From assembly GCA_039960995.1 (NCBI GenBank), contig JBDVKF010000029.1, forward strand, positions 1-64,000: a DNA stretch of 64,000 bases, read 5' to 3'. A program made the position numbers and the translations under genes. Shown piece after piece: positions 8,683 to 18,237 of the stretch. Within the stretch, counting starts at the first letter, position 1; each line of letters begins with the position of its first letter. The notes below the pieces were generated by a model. That model worked only from the letters and a program-made list of their open reading frames with translations. It had not been told where the DNA came from and ran no database searches. Source of the stretch: JABSSA01 sp039960995. Its GTDB lineage: Bacteria; Pseudomonadota; Alphaproteobacteria; Rhodobacterales; Rhodobacteraceae.

Positions 8683-9750
8683 ATGACAAGATTGCCAATC
8701 AAAGCCAGCCTTATCGCCGCCGTTCTTGGTGTGTCTGCGCAAAGCGCGTTTGCGCAAGAGACCATCAATGTAACTGTAATGTCGGGCTATACGGACCGCA
8801 CCGCGTGGGTCAGGACCCTTAAAGAATTCTGGATGCCGGAAATCAACAAACGTCTGGCTGAAACTGGCAATTATCAACTCAGCTATCTCGAGGCCTTTGG
8901 AACCGTTGTGCAGCCGCGCGGTGAATTTGAGGCGATTGGCAATGGTGTTGGCAATATCGGCTTGGTGGTCACAGCGTTTCACACCGACAAAGTCCCGCTT
9001 TCCAGCGTGTCTTATGTGGCGCCCTTCGTGTCGGTTGATCTGGCTTTGACGTCAGAAGTGAACGACGCGCTGACCTTTTCGATCCCTGAGATGCAGGACG
9101 GGTGGCGCAAATTTGGGTTGGAATTCATCGGCCATATGGGCGCGATTAAATCCTATAACGTCCTGTCGAAAGAAAAGATCGACAGTCTGGATGATTTTGA
9201 GGGCATCAAAGTTTCTGGCGCTGGGTTGAACCTGCGCTGGCTTGAGGGGTTGGGGGCGACCGGTGTGCCGACTGCGCTGCCCAAGTTCTATCAAGAGGTC
9301 AACAGTGGTGTGTCAGATGCGCTGGTGGGCTGGGCGGATGTTGTTGGCGCATTCAAGCTGTGCGAAGTTGCGCCGCATTTCTTGTCTGCGGATATGGGCG
9401 CTGTGTCGAACTTTGCGCTGGTTGCGAACCAATCGTGGTTTGATGGTCTGCCCGAAGAAGTCCAAACCGTCATTCGCGAAGTAACGCCTGAATATCGTGA
9501 TCTGTTGGCCGAGGTGACAACGGCGGGTGATGCCAAGGGCCGCGAAGCTTGCGTGGCGCAAGGTGGTGAGATTCACGAAATCTCGGCCGAGCTGCGTCAG
9601 GAATGGGCGGATACATTGCCCAATATCGCCAAGGAATGGGCCGCAGCGGCCGATGCCAGCGGATTGCCTGGCAGTGCGGTTCTCAGTGCCTACATGGACA
9701 AGATGCGCGAAGCGGGTCAGCCGATTGCGCGGCAGTGGGATCAAGAATAA
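8683..9750 (+). CDS. TRAP transporter receptor (DctP family)
   Basis: 355 aa periplasmic solute receptor; signal peptide residues 1-24 (SAFA-QE). The family layout is present (LKEFWMPEINKRL start, EVNSGVSDALVGW near 206-218). In most DctP proteins the substrate carboxylate is held by an Arg in a GLKIRVPG-type motif; here the aligned stretch is GIKVSGAG (174-181), with Ser178 where Arg is expected. The ligand may therefore not be a simple dicarboxylate, or another Arg (R185) may substitute. First gene of the three-gene TRAP operon. Confidence 0.9.
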   Translation: MTRLPIKASLIAAVLGVSAQSAFAQETINVTVMSGYTDRTAWVRTLKEFWMPEINKRLAETGNYQLSYLEAFGTVVQPRGEFEAIGNGVGNIGLVVTAFHTDKVPLSSVSYVAPFVSVDLALTSEVNDALTFSIPEMQDGWRKFGLEFIGHMGAIKSYNVLSKEKIDSLDDFEGIKVSGAGLNLRWLEGLGATGVPTALPKFYQEVNSGVSDALVGWADVVGAFKLCEVAPHFLSADMGAVSNFALVANQSWFDGLPEEVQTVIREVTPEYRDLLAEVTTAGDAKGREACVAQGGEIHEISAELRQEWADTLPNIAKEWAAAADASGLPGSAVLSAYMDKMREAGQPIARQWDQE

Positions 9751-9771
9751 GCCCGGCCGCAGGATAGTATC

Positions 9772-10365
9772 ATGGTGGACGATCATTCGCAAAAATCCGC
9801 GGTCCTGCGCGTTGTTGCGGCACTGGATTGGTGCCTTGAAAGGGCGGTGACGTCGCTGAACAGTTTGGGGTCGCTGATCATCATAGCGCTGATGGGTTTG
9901 ATCTGTGCCGACGTGGTGGGGCGCAACGCGTTTGCCACGTCTTTGCCCGGTGTGATCGAATTGGCCGAGATTGGCATCGTCTCTATCGTGTTCTTGCAAA
10001 TCGCGGACACGCTTAAATCTGGCAAACTGATGCGTTCGGATGCGTTGCTGAACGTGATCAACGCGGCTGTTCCGCGTGTCGGCTTGGTGATGGCGATCCT
10101 CTTTGATGTGGCGGGGGCCGTGTTGTTCTATTTCATTGCGAACGGCGCAACGGATCGCTTTTTCAAAGCATGGGACGGCGGGTTTTATCTGGGCAATTTG
10201 GGGTCCTTCACCGCCCCGACATGGCCGATGGAGCTGTGCGTGGCGTTGGGGTCTTGGTTGATGTGTCTGCTTTTTGCAACGCAAGCCGTCAAAGGAACCG
10301 TCACCCTTTATCGTGGTGAACAGCCGCCTGCCCCACAAGCGCCAGCAAGTGAATACGACACATGA
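9772..10365 (+). CDS. TRAP transporter small permease (DctQ family)
   Basis: 197 aa with four membrane helices, the usual number for the DctQ subunit, starting around LNSLGSLIIIALMGLICADVVGR. ADVVGRNAF and LPGVIELAE are typical DctQ segments. It bridges receptor and large permease. It begins 21 bp after the receptor gene and its stop overlaps the next start by 4 bases (ATGA), so the two permease subunits are translationally coupled. Confidence 0.9.
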   Translation: MVDDHSQKSAVLRVVAALDWCLERAVTSLNSLGSLIIIALMGLICADVVGRNAFATSLPGVIELAEIGIVSIVFLQIADTLKSGKLMRSDALLNVINAAVPRVGLVMAILFDVAGAVLFYFIANGATDRFFKAWDGGFYLGNLGSFTAPTWPMELCVALGSWLMCLLFATQAVKGTVTLYRGEQPPAPQAPASEYDT

Positions 10366-11669
10366 CCGGTTTAGATATTGGCATCATCTCGGTTGTCGCC
10401 ATTTTGCTGTTTGTCGTTTTGGGCATGTATATCCCTGTGGTTCTGACGCTCGTGTCGTTGATCGGGACGTGGTTCATATCTGGGAACTTTCAGATCGCGA
10501 TTTTCCTGCTGACCCAAAAGTCGGTCGAGACGATATCCAGTCAGGAATTCGCGGTCATTCCGTTATTTGTCCTTATGGGGCTTTTGATCGCCATATCGGA
10601 TATCGCCAGAGAAACCTTTGGCGTTGCGAATTATGTCTTTCGCAAAATCAATGGCGGATTGGGCGTGGCCACTGTGGCGGCCAATGCGGTTTTTGCGTCG
10701 ATCACTGGCGTCAGCATCGCCTCGGCGGCGGTGTTCACCAAGGTCGCGGTGCCGGAGATGTTACGCTTTGGCTATCACCCGCGCCTGGCCGTTGGCATTG
10801 TGGCGGGCAGTTCTGTTTTGGGGATGTTGATCCCGCCCAGTATCCTGTTGATCGTCTATGCTTTCATCGCCGAAGTCAGCGTCGGGTCCTTGTTCCTTGG
10901 CGCGGTTGTGCCGGGCCTTTTACTGGCCTTCGCCTATTTCTTGGCCATTGTCGCCATTGGATATTTTCGCCCCGAATGGGTCGGTCAGGGCACGATTGGC
11001 GCCGTTGCCGAGGCCGAGGACATGAACCTTGGCAAGGCCATCCGATTGCTGGCACCGATCGTTACATTGGTCGCATTGGTCATCGGCGGCATTTACACCG
11101 GCCTTTTCACGCCAACAGAATCCGGCGCTGTCGGTGCGGCAGGGGCTCTTTTGTTGACGCTGGTGCGGCGCAAGCTGACGTGGAAAACCTTTTGGCGCGT
11201 GACTGTTGAAACTGGCCATGTGACCGCATCGATCTGTTTCATGATTATCGCGGCCAGTATGTATTCTTCGATGTTGGGCTTATCTGGTGTTCCATCGGAA
11301 CTGCAATCTTGGGTCGTCACATCGGGTTTTGGCCTCGTCGCGCTGATATGCGTTTATGTGCTGATCGTTATCCTGCTTGGTACATTGCTTGATTCCGTTT
11401 CGATCATTCTGATCGTTTTGCCGATCTTTATCCCGCTACTGCAGCATTTCCAGATGGACATGATCTGGTTCGGCGTGTTGTCGATCATTGTGGTCGAAAT
11501 TGGATTGCTGACACCGCCTTTGGGGATTGCCGTCTTTGTCGTCAAAAGCTGTCTGCCGGATGATCAGATCACCCTCAAAGATATCTTCATTGGCGCCCTG
11601 CCCTTTGGCGGCATAATGCTGTTGCTGGTCGTGCTTATATCGGTGTTTCCCGGGTTGATCGTCTATTAA
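10362..11669 (+). CDS. TRAP transporter large permease (DctM family)
   Basis: 435 aa, about 12 membrane helices; moves substrate using the sodium gradient in characterised relatives. Typical features are FAVIPLFVLMG near the start, the GIVAGSSVLGMLIPPSILLI re-entrant segment and the late PPLGIAVFVVKS loop. Its stop codon (11667-11669) runs into the end of the opposite-strand LysR remnant, which stops at 11666. Confidence 0.92.
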   Translation: MTGLDIGIISVVAILLFVVLGMYIPVVLTLVSLIGTWFISGNFQIAIFLLTQKSVETISSQEFAVIPLFVLMGLLIAISDIARETFGVANYVFRKINGGLGVATVAANAVFASITGVSIASAAVFTKVAVPEMLRFGYHPRLAVGIVAGSSVLGMLIPPSILLIVYAFIAEVSVGSLFLGAVVPGLLLAFAYFLAIVAIGYFRPEWVGQGTIGAVAEAEDMNLGKAIRLLAPIVTLVALVIGGIYTGLFTPTESGAVGAAGALLLTLVRRKLTWKTFWRVTVETGHVTASICFMIIAASMYSSMLGLSGVPSELQSWVVTSGFGLVALICVYVLIVILLGTLLDSVSIILIVLPIFIPLLQHFQMDMIWFGVLSIIVVEIGLLTPPLGIAVFVVKSCLPDDQITLKDIFIGALPFGGIMLLLVVLISVFPGLIVY

Positions 11670-11880
11670 GCCGCCCGGGTCAGGGCCTTAGGTGAATGTG
11701 GGCGGTCTTCGCGATAGGTCGCAACATAGGGCATCGGCGGCAATGGGGTTTCGGTCTTGATGACCCCTAATATGTGGTCGTGCAAAAGCAGCATTTTCTT
11801 GGCGCGTTCGCATGATCCCAGCTCGACGATCCAATAGAGCGTTTCAAGTTGCTTGAGCGTTAGGCGGCTGTTTAGGGAAA
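11666..11880 (-). pseudogene. LysR-type regulator remnant (internal deletion)
   Basis: Reading the minus strand from about 11880 gives SLNSRLTLKQLETLYWIVEL, then GSCERAKK: the start of a LysR helix-turn-helix domain. It then jumps to a short tail (LGVIKTETPLPPMPYVATY and on to a TAA at 11666-11668) that looks like the last residues of the effector domain. About 70 codons remain of a family of about 300. No start codon lies in frame before the HTH part; the frame is closed by TAG at 11903-11905. The recognition helix is gone, so it cannot bind DNA normally. Placement right behind dctM suggests it once regulated the TRAP operon. Confidence 0.75.
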
Positions 11881-12535
11881 CTCCGAAAGCGCGACTGGCA
11901 CTCTAGCGCTAACATCAATTCAAACCCAGTTGCGTTCAAATAAAGAATGCGTGCATCGGCACATCGCGGCAGCGCGCACACCGATTCTATAAACTGCGGA
12001 TCCACCTGCACCAATGGCGGCGTCGATGACGTGATCTGGCGAAAAAAATCAGATTTTCAGAGGCAAAAAATCAAAAAAATTCGCCCTTTTGTCATCGATT
12101 TCGTGACCCTTTGCATCGTGGCGATACGTCCAGACCGGTTAAGATTTTGACTTTGGCTGACATGAATATCGACATCGAAATTGCTTTGCGCCAAGCCTAT
12201 GATTGCACCCGTTTTACGGGCGCTTTTAGGTGTAAAAAAGGGAAATTCTCGCACACCGCCAGTTGAAAAAAACTGCAACGAAATTAGCGCACAGAACCGT
12301 AAGAGATATTCGCCCCCCTTACGCGAGCGAGACAAGAACGACTGAATGAGTGCTTTTTTCAGTCGCATTTGGAATGTTGCGCACTTCGAAAATTTCGCTA
12401 ACAATTTCCTAATACATGAGCTTAGGTGCTCATACGGCATTCTGTGATTACAGAAATGGAATGCACAATAATCGATCGCGCGCGAGGGACAGAATTCTCT
12501 GGAAACCGCGAATTTAGCGTTATGGGAGTATTAAA
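11881..12535. other. 655-bp intergenic region upstream of the TAXI gene
   Basis: From about 11840 to 12045 the minus strand has an open frame without a start, reading for example QVDPQFIESVCALPRCADAR then MLALECQSRFRSFP; this may be a degraded or repeated element beside the LysR remnant. From 12040 onward the DNA is AT-rich with A-tracts and likely contains the promoter of the TAXI operon. A ribosome binding site-like GGGAG (12524-12528) precedes the TAXI start. No RNA gene was found. Confidence 0.45.
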
Positions 12536-13504
12536 ATGTACGCAAAGCTAAAATCATCACTTGCTGCTGCGGCGGCTATCGCTGTGATGGCACCCGCGGC
12601 ATATGCGGAAGATTTCATCACAATCGGCACTGGTGGCGTCACAGGCGTATACTATCCAACTGGTGGCGCGATCTGCCGTCTGGTGAACCAAGGCCGTCGC
12701 GAGCACGGTATCCGCTGTTCCGTGGAATCGACCGGTGGGTCTGTCTACAACATCAACACCATCCGCGAAGGCGAATTGGAATTTGGCGTGGCCCAATCAG
12801 ATTGGCAGTATCACGCCTTTAACGGGACATCTCGGTTTGAAGAAAGCGGTGCCTTTGAAGGCCTGCGCGCTGTGTTTTCTGTTCACCCAGAGCCCTTTAC
12901 AGTCGTCGCGCGTGCCGATTCAGGCATCAAAACTGTCGCAGATCTCAAGGGTAAGCGCGTCAATATCGGCAACCCCGGTTCCGGCCAGCGTGGCACGATG
13001 GAAGTTCTGATGGAAGCTCTTGGCTGGACAACAGGTGACTTTGCCCTGGCAACCGAGCTGAAAGCAGCCGAGCAATCAGCCGCTTTGTGTGACAACCAGA
13101 TTGACGCGATGGTGTACACCGTTGGTCACCCATCAGGGTCAATTTCCGAAGCCACAACAGCGTGCGATTCCGTTTTGGTTGAAGTGTCCGGTGAGGTTGT
13201 CGATCAGCTGATCGCTGACAATTCTTTCTACCGTGCGGCCACGATCCCCGGCGGAATGTATCGCGGCAACGACGCTGACGTCACCACCTTTGGTGTTGGT
13301 GCGACATTCGTAAGCGGCGCTGATGTTTCCGAAGAAGTTGTGTACACGCTCGTGAAATCAGTCTTTGAAAACATTGACGATTTCAAAGGCTTGCACCCTG
13401 CGTTTGCAAACCTTGTCCCAGGTGAGATGGCTTCTGCCGGTCTGTCCGCACCTTTGCATGACGGTGCTGCCAAATACTTCAAAGAAGCTGGCCTGATCGA
13501 ATAA
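12536..13504 (+). CDS. TRAP receptor, TAXI family
   Basis: 322 aa periplasmic binding protein; signal peptide residues 1-24 (AYA-ED). Hallmarks of the TAXI family: ITIGTGGVTGVYYPTGGAI at the mature start, CSVESTGGSVYNINTIREGE (the loop that samples ligand), and GKRVNIGNPGSGQRGTMEVL in the middle. TAXI receptors work with fused TRAP permeases; ligands known in the family include glutamate-like acids, but nothing here fixes the substrate. The fused permease follows 92 bp downstream. Confidence 0.93.
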   Translation: MYAKLKSSLAAAAAIAVMAPAAYAEDFITIGTGGVTGVYYPTGGAICRLVNQGRREHGIRCSVESTGGSVYNINTIREGELEFGVAQSDWQYHAFNGTSRFEESGAFEGLRAVFSVHPEPFTVVARADSGIKTVADLKGKRVNIGNPGSGQRGTMEVLMEALGWTTGDFALATELKAAEQSAALCDNQIDAMVYTVGHPSGSISEATTACDSVLVEVSGEVVDQLIADNSFYRAATIPGGMYRGNDADVTTFGVGATFVSGADVSEEVVYTLVKSVFENIDDFKGLHPAFANLVPGEMASAGLSAPLHDGAAKYFKEAGLIE

Positions 13505-13596
13505 GCCTGCCAGCTTACGTGACATTTCTGGGGGCGGGCTGGCCTGCCCCCGGATAATAAAAACCGATCAGCCGGAAACCGGCGACAGGGGGATAT

Positions 13597-16209
13597 ATGG
13601 CCGATACCGAGAAACGCGCGTTAAGCGAGGAAGAACTGCAGGAACTGGTTGCGGCCAGCGACAGCGGGGCCCGCAGTCCAACTGGCGCAGTTGGTAAAAT
13701 GATCGCAATCACAGCCCTGCTGTGGTCGGTGTTCCAAGTTATTTTGGCTTCCCCCATCGGTCCCTATGTTCTGCCCGGTGACTTGATCAACAACTCGCGC
13801 CAAATCCATTTGGCGTTTGCGATCTTCCTGTCTGCCATGGCTTATCCGCTGTTCAAGAACAGCCCCCGTGACCGTATCCCATGGTATGATTGGATCTTGG
13901 GTATCGGCGGCGCGTTTCTGGCGCTTTATGGGTATTTCTTCTATGATAAGATCGTCGCTAACGGTGGTTTGGCCGACGCATCCGACGCCTATTTCGGCCT
14001 TGCCGGTCTGATCTTTTTGTTCATCGCAGCCTACCGGACATTGGGTCCGGTTATGGTCGTCTTGGCCGTCGTTTTCTTGGGCTACGTTTTCTTCGGATCA
14101 TCCGAAGTGATCCCTGACCAAATTCGTTGGGCGGGCGCATCCTTACGCAAAGCAATGAGCCATATGTGGATCACCTCTGAAGGGGTGTTCGGGATCGCCT
14201 TGGGTGTGTCCACGCGCTTTGTCTTCTTGTTTGTCCTTTTTGGTGCCTTGCTGGATAAGGCGGGTGCGGGCAATTACTTTATCAAGATGGCCTTTGGGGC
14301 CCTTGGTCACCTGCGCGGTGGACCGGCCAAAGCGGCTGTTGTGGGGTCTGCGGCAACTGGATTGATCTCTGGTTCGTCCATCGCCAACGTTGTGACGACA
14401 GGGACATTCACCATTCCTTTGATGAAACGCGTTGGGTTCTCGGCTGAAAAAGCCGGGTCCGTCGAAGTGGCGTCATCCGTGAACGGTCAGATCATGCCTC
14501 CGGTCATGGGGGCTGCGGCTTTTTTGATGGTGGAATATGTCGGCATTTCTTATGTCGAGGTGATCACCCACGCCTTCTTGCCTGCGATCATTTCCTACAT
14601 CGCCTTGGTTTACATTGTTCACCTCGAAGCGGTGAAGAACAACATGCCAACCATCGGCAACAAAGTGGTGAACCTGTTCAACACAGTTTTGGGTATGTTC
14701 GGCTTTTTCGCGGGCTTTGCGCTGCTGTGTTATGTGACGCAATACCCCGTCCGTTTGGTGACATCGATGTTCCCCGAAGGGTCGGGCTGGATCCTCGCGA
14801 TTTTGCTGGGCTTGGTCTATGTTGCACTGGTCTATTTGGCCGCGCAGACCGAAGATCTGGAAGCTGACGATCCGAATGCAAAAGTCGTGGAACTGCCAGA
14901 CCTGACAAAGATATACAAATCTGGTCTCTATTATCTTCTGCCCATCATCGTGCTTGTTTACTTTTTGATGATTGAGCGCAAATCGCCCGGTCTGTCGGCG
15001 TTTTGGGCCACGTTCTTGTTGTTTGGCATTCTGCTGACCCAAAAGTCGCTCAAGGCGATGTTCCGTGGTGAAGCAAATCCGATCGGCCAATTGTATCACG
15101 GCGGCGTTGACCTGATTGACGGTATGATCGACGGCGCACGCAACATGATCGGTATTGGTCTTGCGACTGCGACGGCCGGTATCATTGTTGGTACCGTGTC
15201 CCTCACGGGGATTGGTCAAGTCATGGCCGATTTTGTCGAGTTCCTGTCAGGCGGCAACTTGATCCTGATGTTGATTTTCGTGGCGATCCTATCGCTGATC
15301 CTTGGCATGGGGCTGCCCACGACGGCGAACTATATCGTGGTGTCGTCCTTGATGGTGGCCGTGGTCGTTGAACTGGGTGCGCAATCAGGGCTGATTGTGC
15401 CGTTGATCGCTGTGCACCTCTTTGTGTTCTATTTCGGGATCATGGCCGATGTGACGCCTCCTGTGGGCCTTGCCAGTTTTGCGGCGGCAGCTGTTTCCGG
15501 TGGGGACGCTATCAAGACAGGCTTTACCGCCTTCTTCTACAGCCTGAGGACCGTGGCGTTGCCCTTTGTGTTCATCTTCAACACCGACCTGCTGTTGATT
15601 GATGTGACGTGGTATCAGGGTGTCATCGTCTTCATTGCGTCAACCATCGGTATCCTTGTGTTCACAGCGGCAACGATGGGCTGGTGGCTGACGAAGAACC
15701 GCATTTGGGAAACGCTGGCCCTGTTGGTCATTGCCTTTGCCCTGTTCCGTCCCGGTTTCTTCATGAACCAAATCCAGCCTCCGTTCGATGAGATTGAGCC
15801 TGCAGCTTTCGCGGAAACTTTGGGCAATGCCGAACCCGGCACCACATTGCGCACGGTTATCACCGGTCCTGATTTCGATACATTCGAGCTGAAGGATGTG
15901 ACTGTGCCGTTGGTCGTACCTGATGCCGAAGGTGCCGATGCACGCCTGAACGCACTGGGCATCATCATTGTGCCCGAAGGAGACGTGCAAAAGCTGGATG
16001 AACCGGGCTTTGGTTCTGAACTGGCAGACGCTTTGTCCTCGTTCGATTTCTATGGGGACGATCCTGTGGCGATCACAAGTGTTCAGGCGGCGTCTGACCA
16101 GTTGCCAAAAGAACTGATCTGGATCCCTGCCCTCTTGTTGCTGGCCCTGATTGGGTTCCTGCAAAAAGGTCGGTTTGTGCCGCCCATGAAAGAAGGAGAA
16201 GTCGCATGA
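13597..16209 (+). CDS. Fused TRAP permease (4TM/12TM, with DUF3394 tail)
   Basis: 870 aa; small and large TRAP subunits in one protein, the form paired with TAXI receptors. Many membrane helices span residues ~40 to ~730. GLISGSSIANVVTTGTFTIP and LGMGLPTTANYIVVSSLM are the two conserved pore-region motifs, followed by DVTPPVGLASFAAAAVSGGD. The last ~130 residues form a periplasmic domain (QPPFDEIEPAAFAETLGNAE onward) plus a final helix, matching the DUF3394 extension. The stop overlaps the next start (ATGA, 16206-16209). Confidence 0.93.
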   Translation: MADTEKRALSEEELQELVAASDSGARSPTGAVGKMIAITALLWSVFQVILASPIGPYVLPGDLINNSRQIHLAFAIFLSAMAYPLFKNSPRDRIPWYDWILGIGGAFLALYGYFFYDKIVANGGLADASDAYFGLAGLIFLFIAAYRTLGPVMVVLAVVFLGYVFFGSSEVIPDQIRWAGASLRKAMSHMWITSEGVFGIALGVSTRFVFLFVLFGALLDKAGAGNYFIKMAFGALGHLRGGPAKAAVVGSAATGLISGSSIANVVTTGTFTIPLMKRVGFSAEKAGSVEVASSVNGQIMPPVMGAAAFLMVEYVGISYVEVITHAFLPAIISYIALVYIVHLEAVKNNMPTIGNKVVNLFNTVLGMFGFFAGFALLCYVTQYPVRLVTSMFPEGSGWILAILLGLVYVALVYLAAQTEDLEADDPNAKVVELPDLTKIYKSGLYYLLPIIVLVYFLMIERKSPGLSAFWATFLLFGILLTQKSLKAMFRGEANPIGQLYHGGVDLIDGMIDGARNMIGIGLATATAGIIVGTVSLTGIGQVMADFVEFLSGGNLILMLIFVAILSLILGMGLPTTANYIVVSSLMVAVVVELGAQSGLIVPLIAVHLFVFYFGIMADVTPPVGLASFAAAAVSGGDAIKTGFTAFFYSLRTVALPFVFIFNTDLLLIDVTWYQGVIVFIASTIGILVFTAATMGWWLTKNRIWETLALLVIAFALFRPGFFMNQIQPPFDEIEPAAFAETLGNAEPGTTLRTVITGPDFDTFELKDVTVPLVVPDAEGADARLNALGIIIVPEGDVQKLDEPGFGSELADALSSFDFYGDDPVAITSVQAASDQLPKELIWIPALLLLALIGFLQKGRFVPPMKEGEVA

Positions 16210-16637
16210 GCCAGACAATCATGTGCGCCGTCGACATCAACCGGCCCGAAGAGGATGCCAATGTTTTGGCCCAAGCGAAAAAGCTAGCTGACCTTGATGG
16301 AGCGCAGCTGGATGTCATCACCGTCGTGCCGGATTTCGGCGCCTCGGTGGTGGGGGCATATTTCAAGGATCATGACGTAAAGACGGCGCAGGATGGGGCA
16401 GCCAAGCTGCTTAATGATATGGTTGCAAACGCCATTGGTGCAGAAGCCAACGCGGCAGTGCGCCATATCGTAGCCATTGGCAGCGTCTATGAAGAAGTCC
16501 TCAAAGCCGCCAAACTGGCCAAAGCCGACCTTATCGTGATTGGCGCGCATCGGCCGGATTTCAAAGATTATCTGCTTGGCCCCAACGCCGCCCGCGTCGT
16601 GCGCCATTCGGAATGTTCCGTTTACGTCGTGCGGTAA
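16206..16637 (+). CDS. Universal stress protein (UspA family) of the TRAP operon
   Basis: 143 aa, one UspA domain: strand IMCAVDINRP, helix AQAKKLADLDGAQLDVITVV, then KADLIVIGAHRPDFKDYLLG and ARVVRHSECSVYVVR at the end. The ATP-loop version here (GAHRPDFKDYLLGPNAA) departs from the usual G-2x-G-9x-G-S/T. Overlaps the permease gene by 4 bases, so it is translationally coupled. In Halomonas, TeaD in the same position modulates TRAP (TeaABC) activity; a similar role is inferred. Confidence 0.9.
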   Translation: MSQTIMCAVDINRPEEDANVLAQAKKLADLDGAQLDVITVVPDFGASVVGAYFKDHDVKTAQDGAAKLLNDMVANAIGAEANAAVRHIVAIGSVYEEVLKAAKLAKADLIVIGAHRPDFKDYLLGPNAARVVRHSECSVYVVR

Positions 16638-16639
16638 AA

Positions 16640-16684
16640 AAATCCGGGCAGCCTGTGCCAGCAATGCAAGCTGTGGGCTGCCCG
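16640..16684 (-). terminator. Intrinsic terminator of the thiamine operon
   Basis: A 9-bp perfect stem (CGGGCAGCC at 16645-16653 with GGCTGCCCG at 16676-16684). Read on the minus strand it is followed by GATTTTTTTA, a good U-tract, so it fits termination of the leftward thi operon that ends at 16784. The loop is long (22 nt), which lowers certainty. Confidence 0.65.
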
Positions 16685-16783
16685 AATTTCGATGCCTGCT
16701 TTGACGACTAAGTACAGCTTCTGAAACACGGACTATTGAGGGGTAATTTCAACACCCACGCCCCTCTTGGTACGGGTCATGGT

Positions 16784-17515
16784 TTAATCCCGCACCATGA
16801 ACGCGGACACTTTGTTGACCGCCATGTGCAACGCAATCGTCATGACGGCCAGCGTGATCAAGCTTGCAAACATCAAATCAATTTTGGCGCGGCCATTGGC
16901 GAGCAGCATCAAGTAGCCAAGGCCTTTGGACGCCCCGACCCATTCGCCAATCACGGCCCCAAGTGGCGCGTACACCGCCGCCAGTTGCAGGCCAGTTCCT
17001 AGAGACGGCAGCGCATATGGTATGCGGATTCGACGCATGATCTGCGCTTTGGTTCCACCCATGAGTTTGGCCATGTCCACGATGTCATGCGGCACCCGCG
17101 TGAGGCCGTCGTAAAAGGCGCTGGTGACTGGGAAATAGATGATCAGAACGGCCATCATCACCTTGGACGCGATACCGTATCCGAACCAAAGCGTGAGAAT
17201 TGGGGCCAGCGCAAACACGGGAACGGCTTGGGTGAACACCAAAAGCGGCATCACAAGGCGATGCAAACGCGCCGAGCTTGCCAATTGTACAGCCGTTACT
17301 GCCCCCAAGATCGATCCGAGGATTAGGCCCAATGCAACCTCGGTCGCGGTGACCCATGCGTTTTCGCCGATCAAAGCCCGGTTGTCCCATCCGGCTTGGG
17401 CGACCCGCCATGGTGATGGCAGAATGAAATGTGGGGCGTCCGTTATCCAAATCAGCCCTTGCCACAGCAGCAACCCCAAAGCGGTGGCCATGCATGCATA
17501 GCGCCAATTGCTCAT
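16784..17515 (-). CDS. thiX: Thiamine-precursor ABC permease ThiX
   Basis: 243 aa from the ATG at 17515, chosen because it overlaps the thiZ stop as ATGA; the frame is open further upstream. Around six membrane helices (CMATALGLLLWQGLIWI first). The coupling motif is DMAKLMGGTKAQIMRRIRIP followed by YALPSLGTGLQLAAVYAPLG, as in SsuC/TauC-type permeases. With ThiY and ThiZ it would import a pyrimidine precursor of thiamine (formylaminopyrimidine in characterised ThiXYZ systems). Last gene of the operon. Confidence 0.9.
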   Translation of the reverse strand: MSNWRYACMATALGLLLWQGLIWITDAPHFILPSPWRVAQAGWDNRALIGENAWVTATEVALGLILGSILGAVTAVQLASSARLHRLVMPLLVFTQAVPVFALAPILTLWFGYGIASKVMMAVLIIYFPVTSAFYDGLTRVPHDIVDMAKLMGGTKAQIMRRIRIPYALPSLGTGLQLAAVYAPLGAVIGEWVGASKGLGYLMLLANGRAKIDLMFASLITLAVMTIALHMAVNKVSAFMVRD

Positions 17516-18237
17516 GACGCGCCCCTTAGATGTGCCAATAGGTCCGCTTGGCAAGATGTTGTTTCGGGTGCGAATTGATCTCGAATGGGCGGTGTGTCGG
17601 GCGTTTCCCAAGGCTGCAGACCTTGCGGTGTCAGGACAACGATCTGATGGCCCAGTCGCACTGCCTCGGTCGGATCATGGGTGACCAAGAGGACGGTTTT
17701 ACCATGTAGTATCTGCGCTGCTAAATCCTGCATATCAGCGCGTGTTCCTGCATCAAGGGCGGAAAACGGTTCGTCCAGCAACACGATGTCGCGGTCTTCC
17801 ATCAATGTGCGCGCCAGTGCTGTGCGTTGACGCATTCCGCCGGACAATGTTGCGGGTTTCTTTTCGCGATATGCGGCAAGGCCAACGCGGTGTAACAGAT
17901 CATTGGCTCGGGTCATATCAGGTGCCTGTCCGCGCAATCGCGCCCCCAGAACGATGTTTTCCAAAACCGTTAGCCATGGCAGCAACAGATCCGATTGCGC
18001 CATTAAACTAACGCGGCCCGTCATCGTTTCACCGTCTGAGGCGGTGATGTCCCCGTTGAATCGGCCAACCGTTTCCAACCCTGCAATCAATCGCAAAAGC
18101 GTGGACTTTCCCACTCCGGATCGCCCCAAGACACAGGTCCACTGACCCGCGGGCAAGGTCAGGTCAATGGGTGCGAATAACCGCCTGCCCGTGAATTCGT
18201 GCTGCCCTGAAACCTGAAGTGCCGGAGCTGTCGTCAT
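17512..18237 (-). CDS. thiZ: Thiamine-precursor ABC ATPase ThiZ
   Basis: 241 aa from the ATG at 18237 (ATGA overlap with tenA). Walker A GRSGVGKST at 38-46, Q-loop LMAQSDLLLPW, signature LSGGMRQR, Walker B DIVLLDEPFSALD, switch His in THDPTEAV. Short form without an extra C-terminal domain, as in the TauB/SsuB branch. Its company (thiY, thiX, tenA) gives the thiamine role. Confidence 0.9.
   Translation of the reverse strand: MTTAPALQVSGQHEFTGRRLFAPIDLTLPAGQWTCVLGRSGVGKSTLLRLIAGLETVGRFNGDITASDGETMTGRVSLMAQSDLLLPWLTVLENIVLGARLRGQAPDMTRANDLLHRVGLAAYREKKPATLSGGMRQRTALARTLMEDRDIVLLDEPFSALDAGTRADMQDLAAQILHGKTVLLVTHDPTEAVRLGHQIVVLTPQGLQPWETPDTPPIRDQFAPETTSCQADLLAHLRGAS

Noticed and set aside
9313..10338. 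341-aa open frame antisense to the TRAP receptor and small permease genes
   Set aside because: Arg/His-rich shadow spanning two clear genes.
10274..11209. 311-aa open frame overlapping dctM in another forward frame
   Set aside because: Trp/Arg/Cys/His-rich composition and complete overlap with DctM.
14473..15219. 248-aa open frame antisense to the fused TRAP permease
   Set aside because: Shadow of membrane-helix codons read on the other strand.
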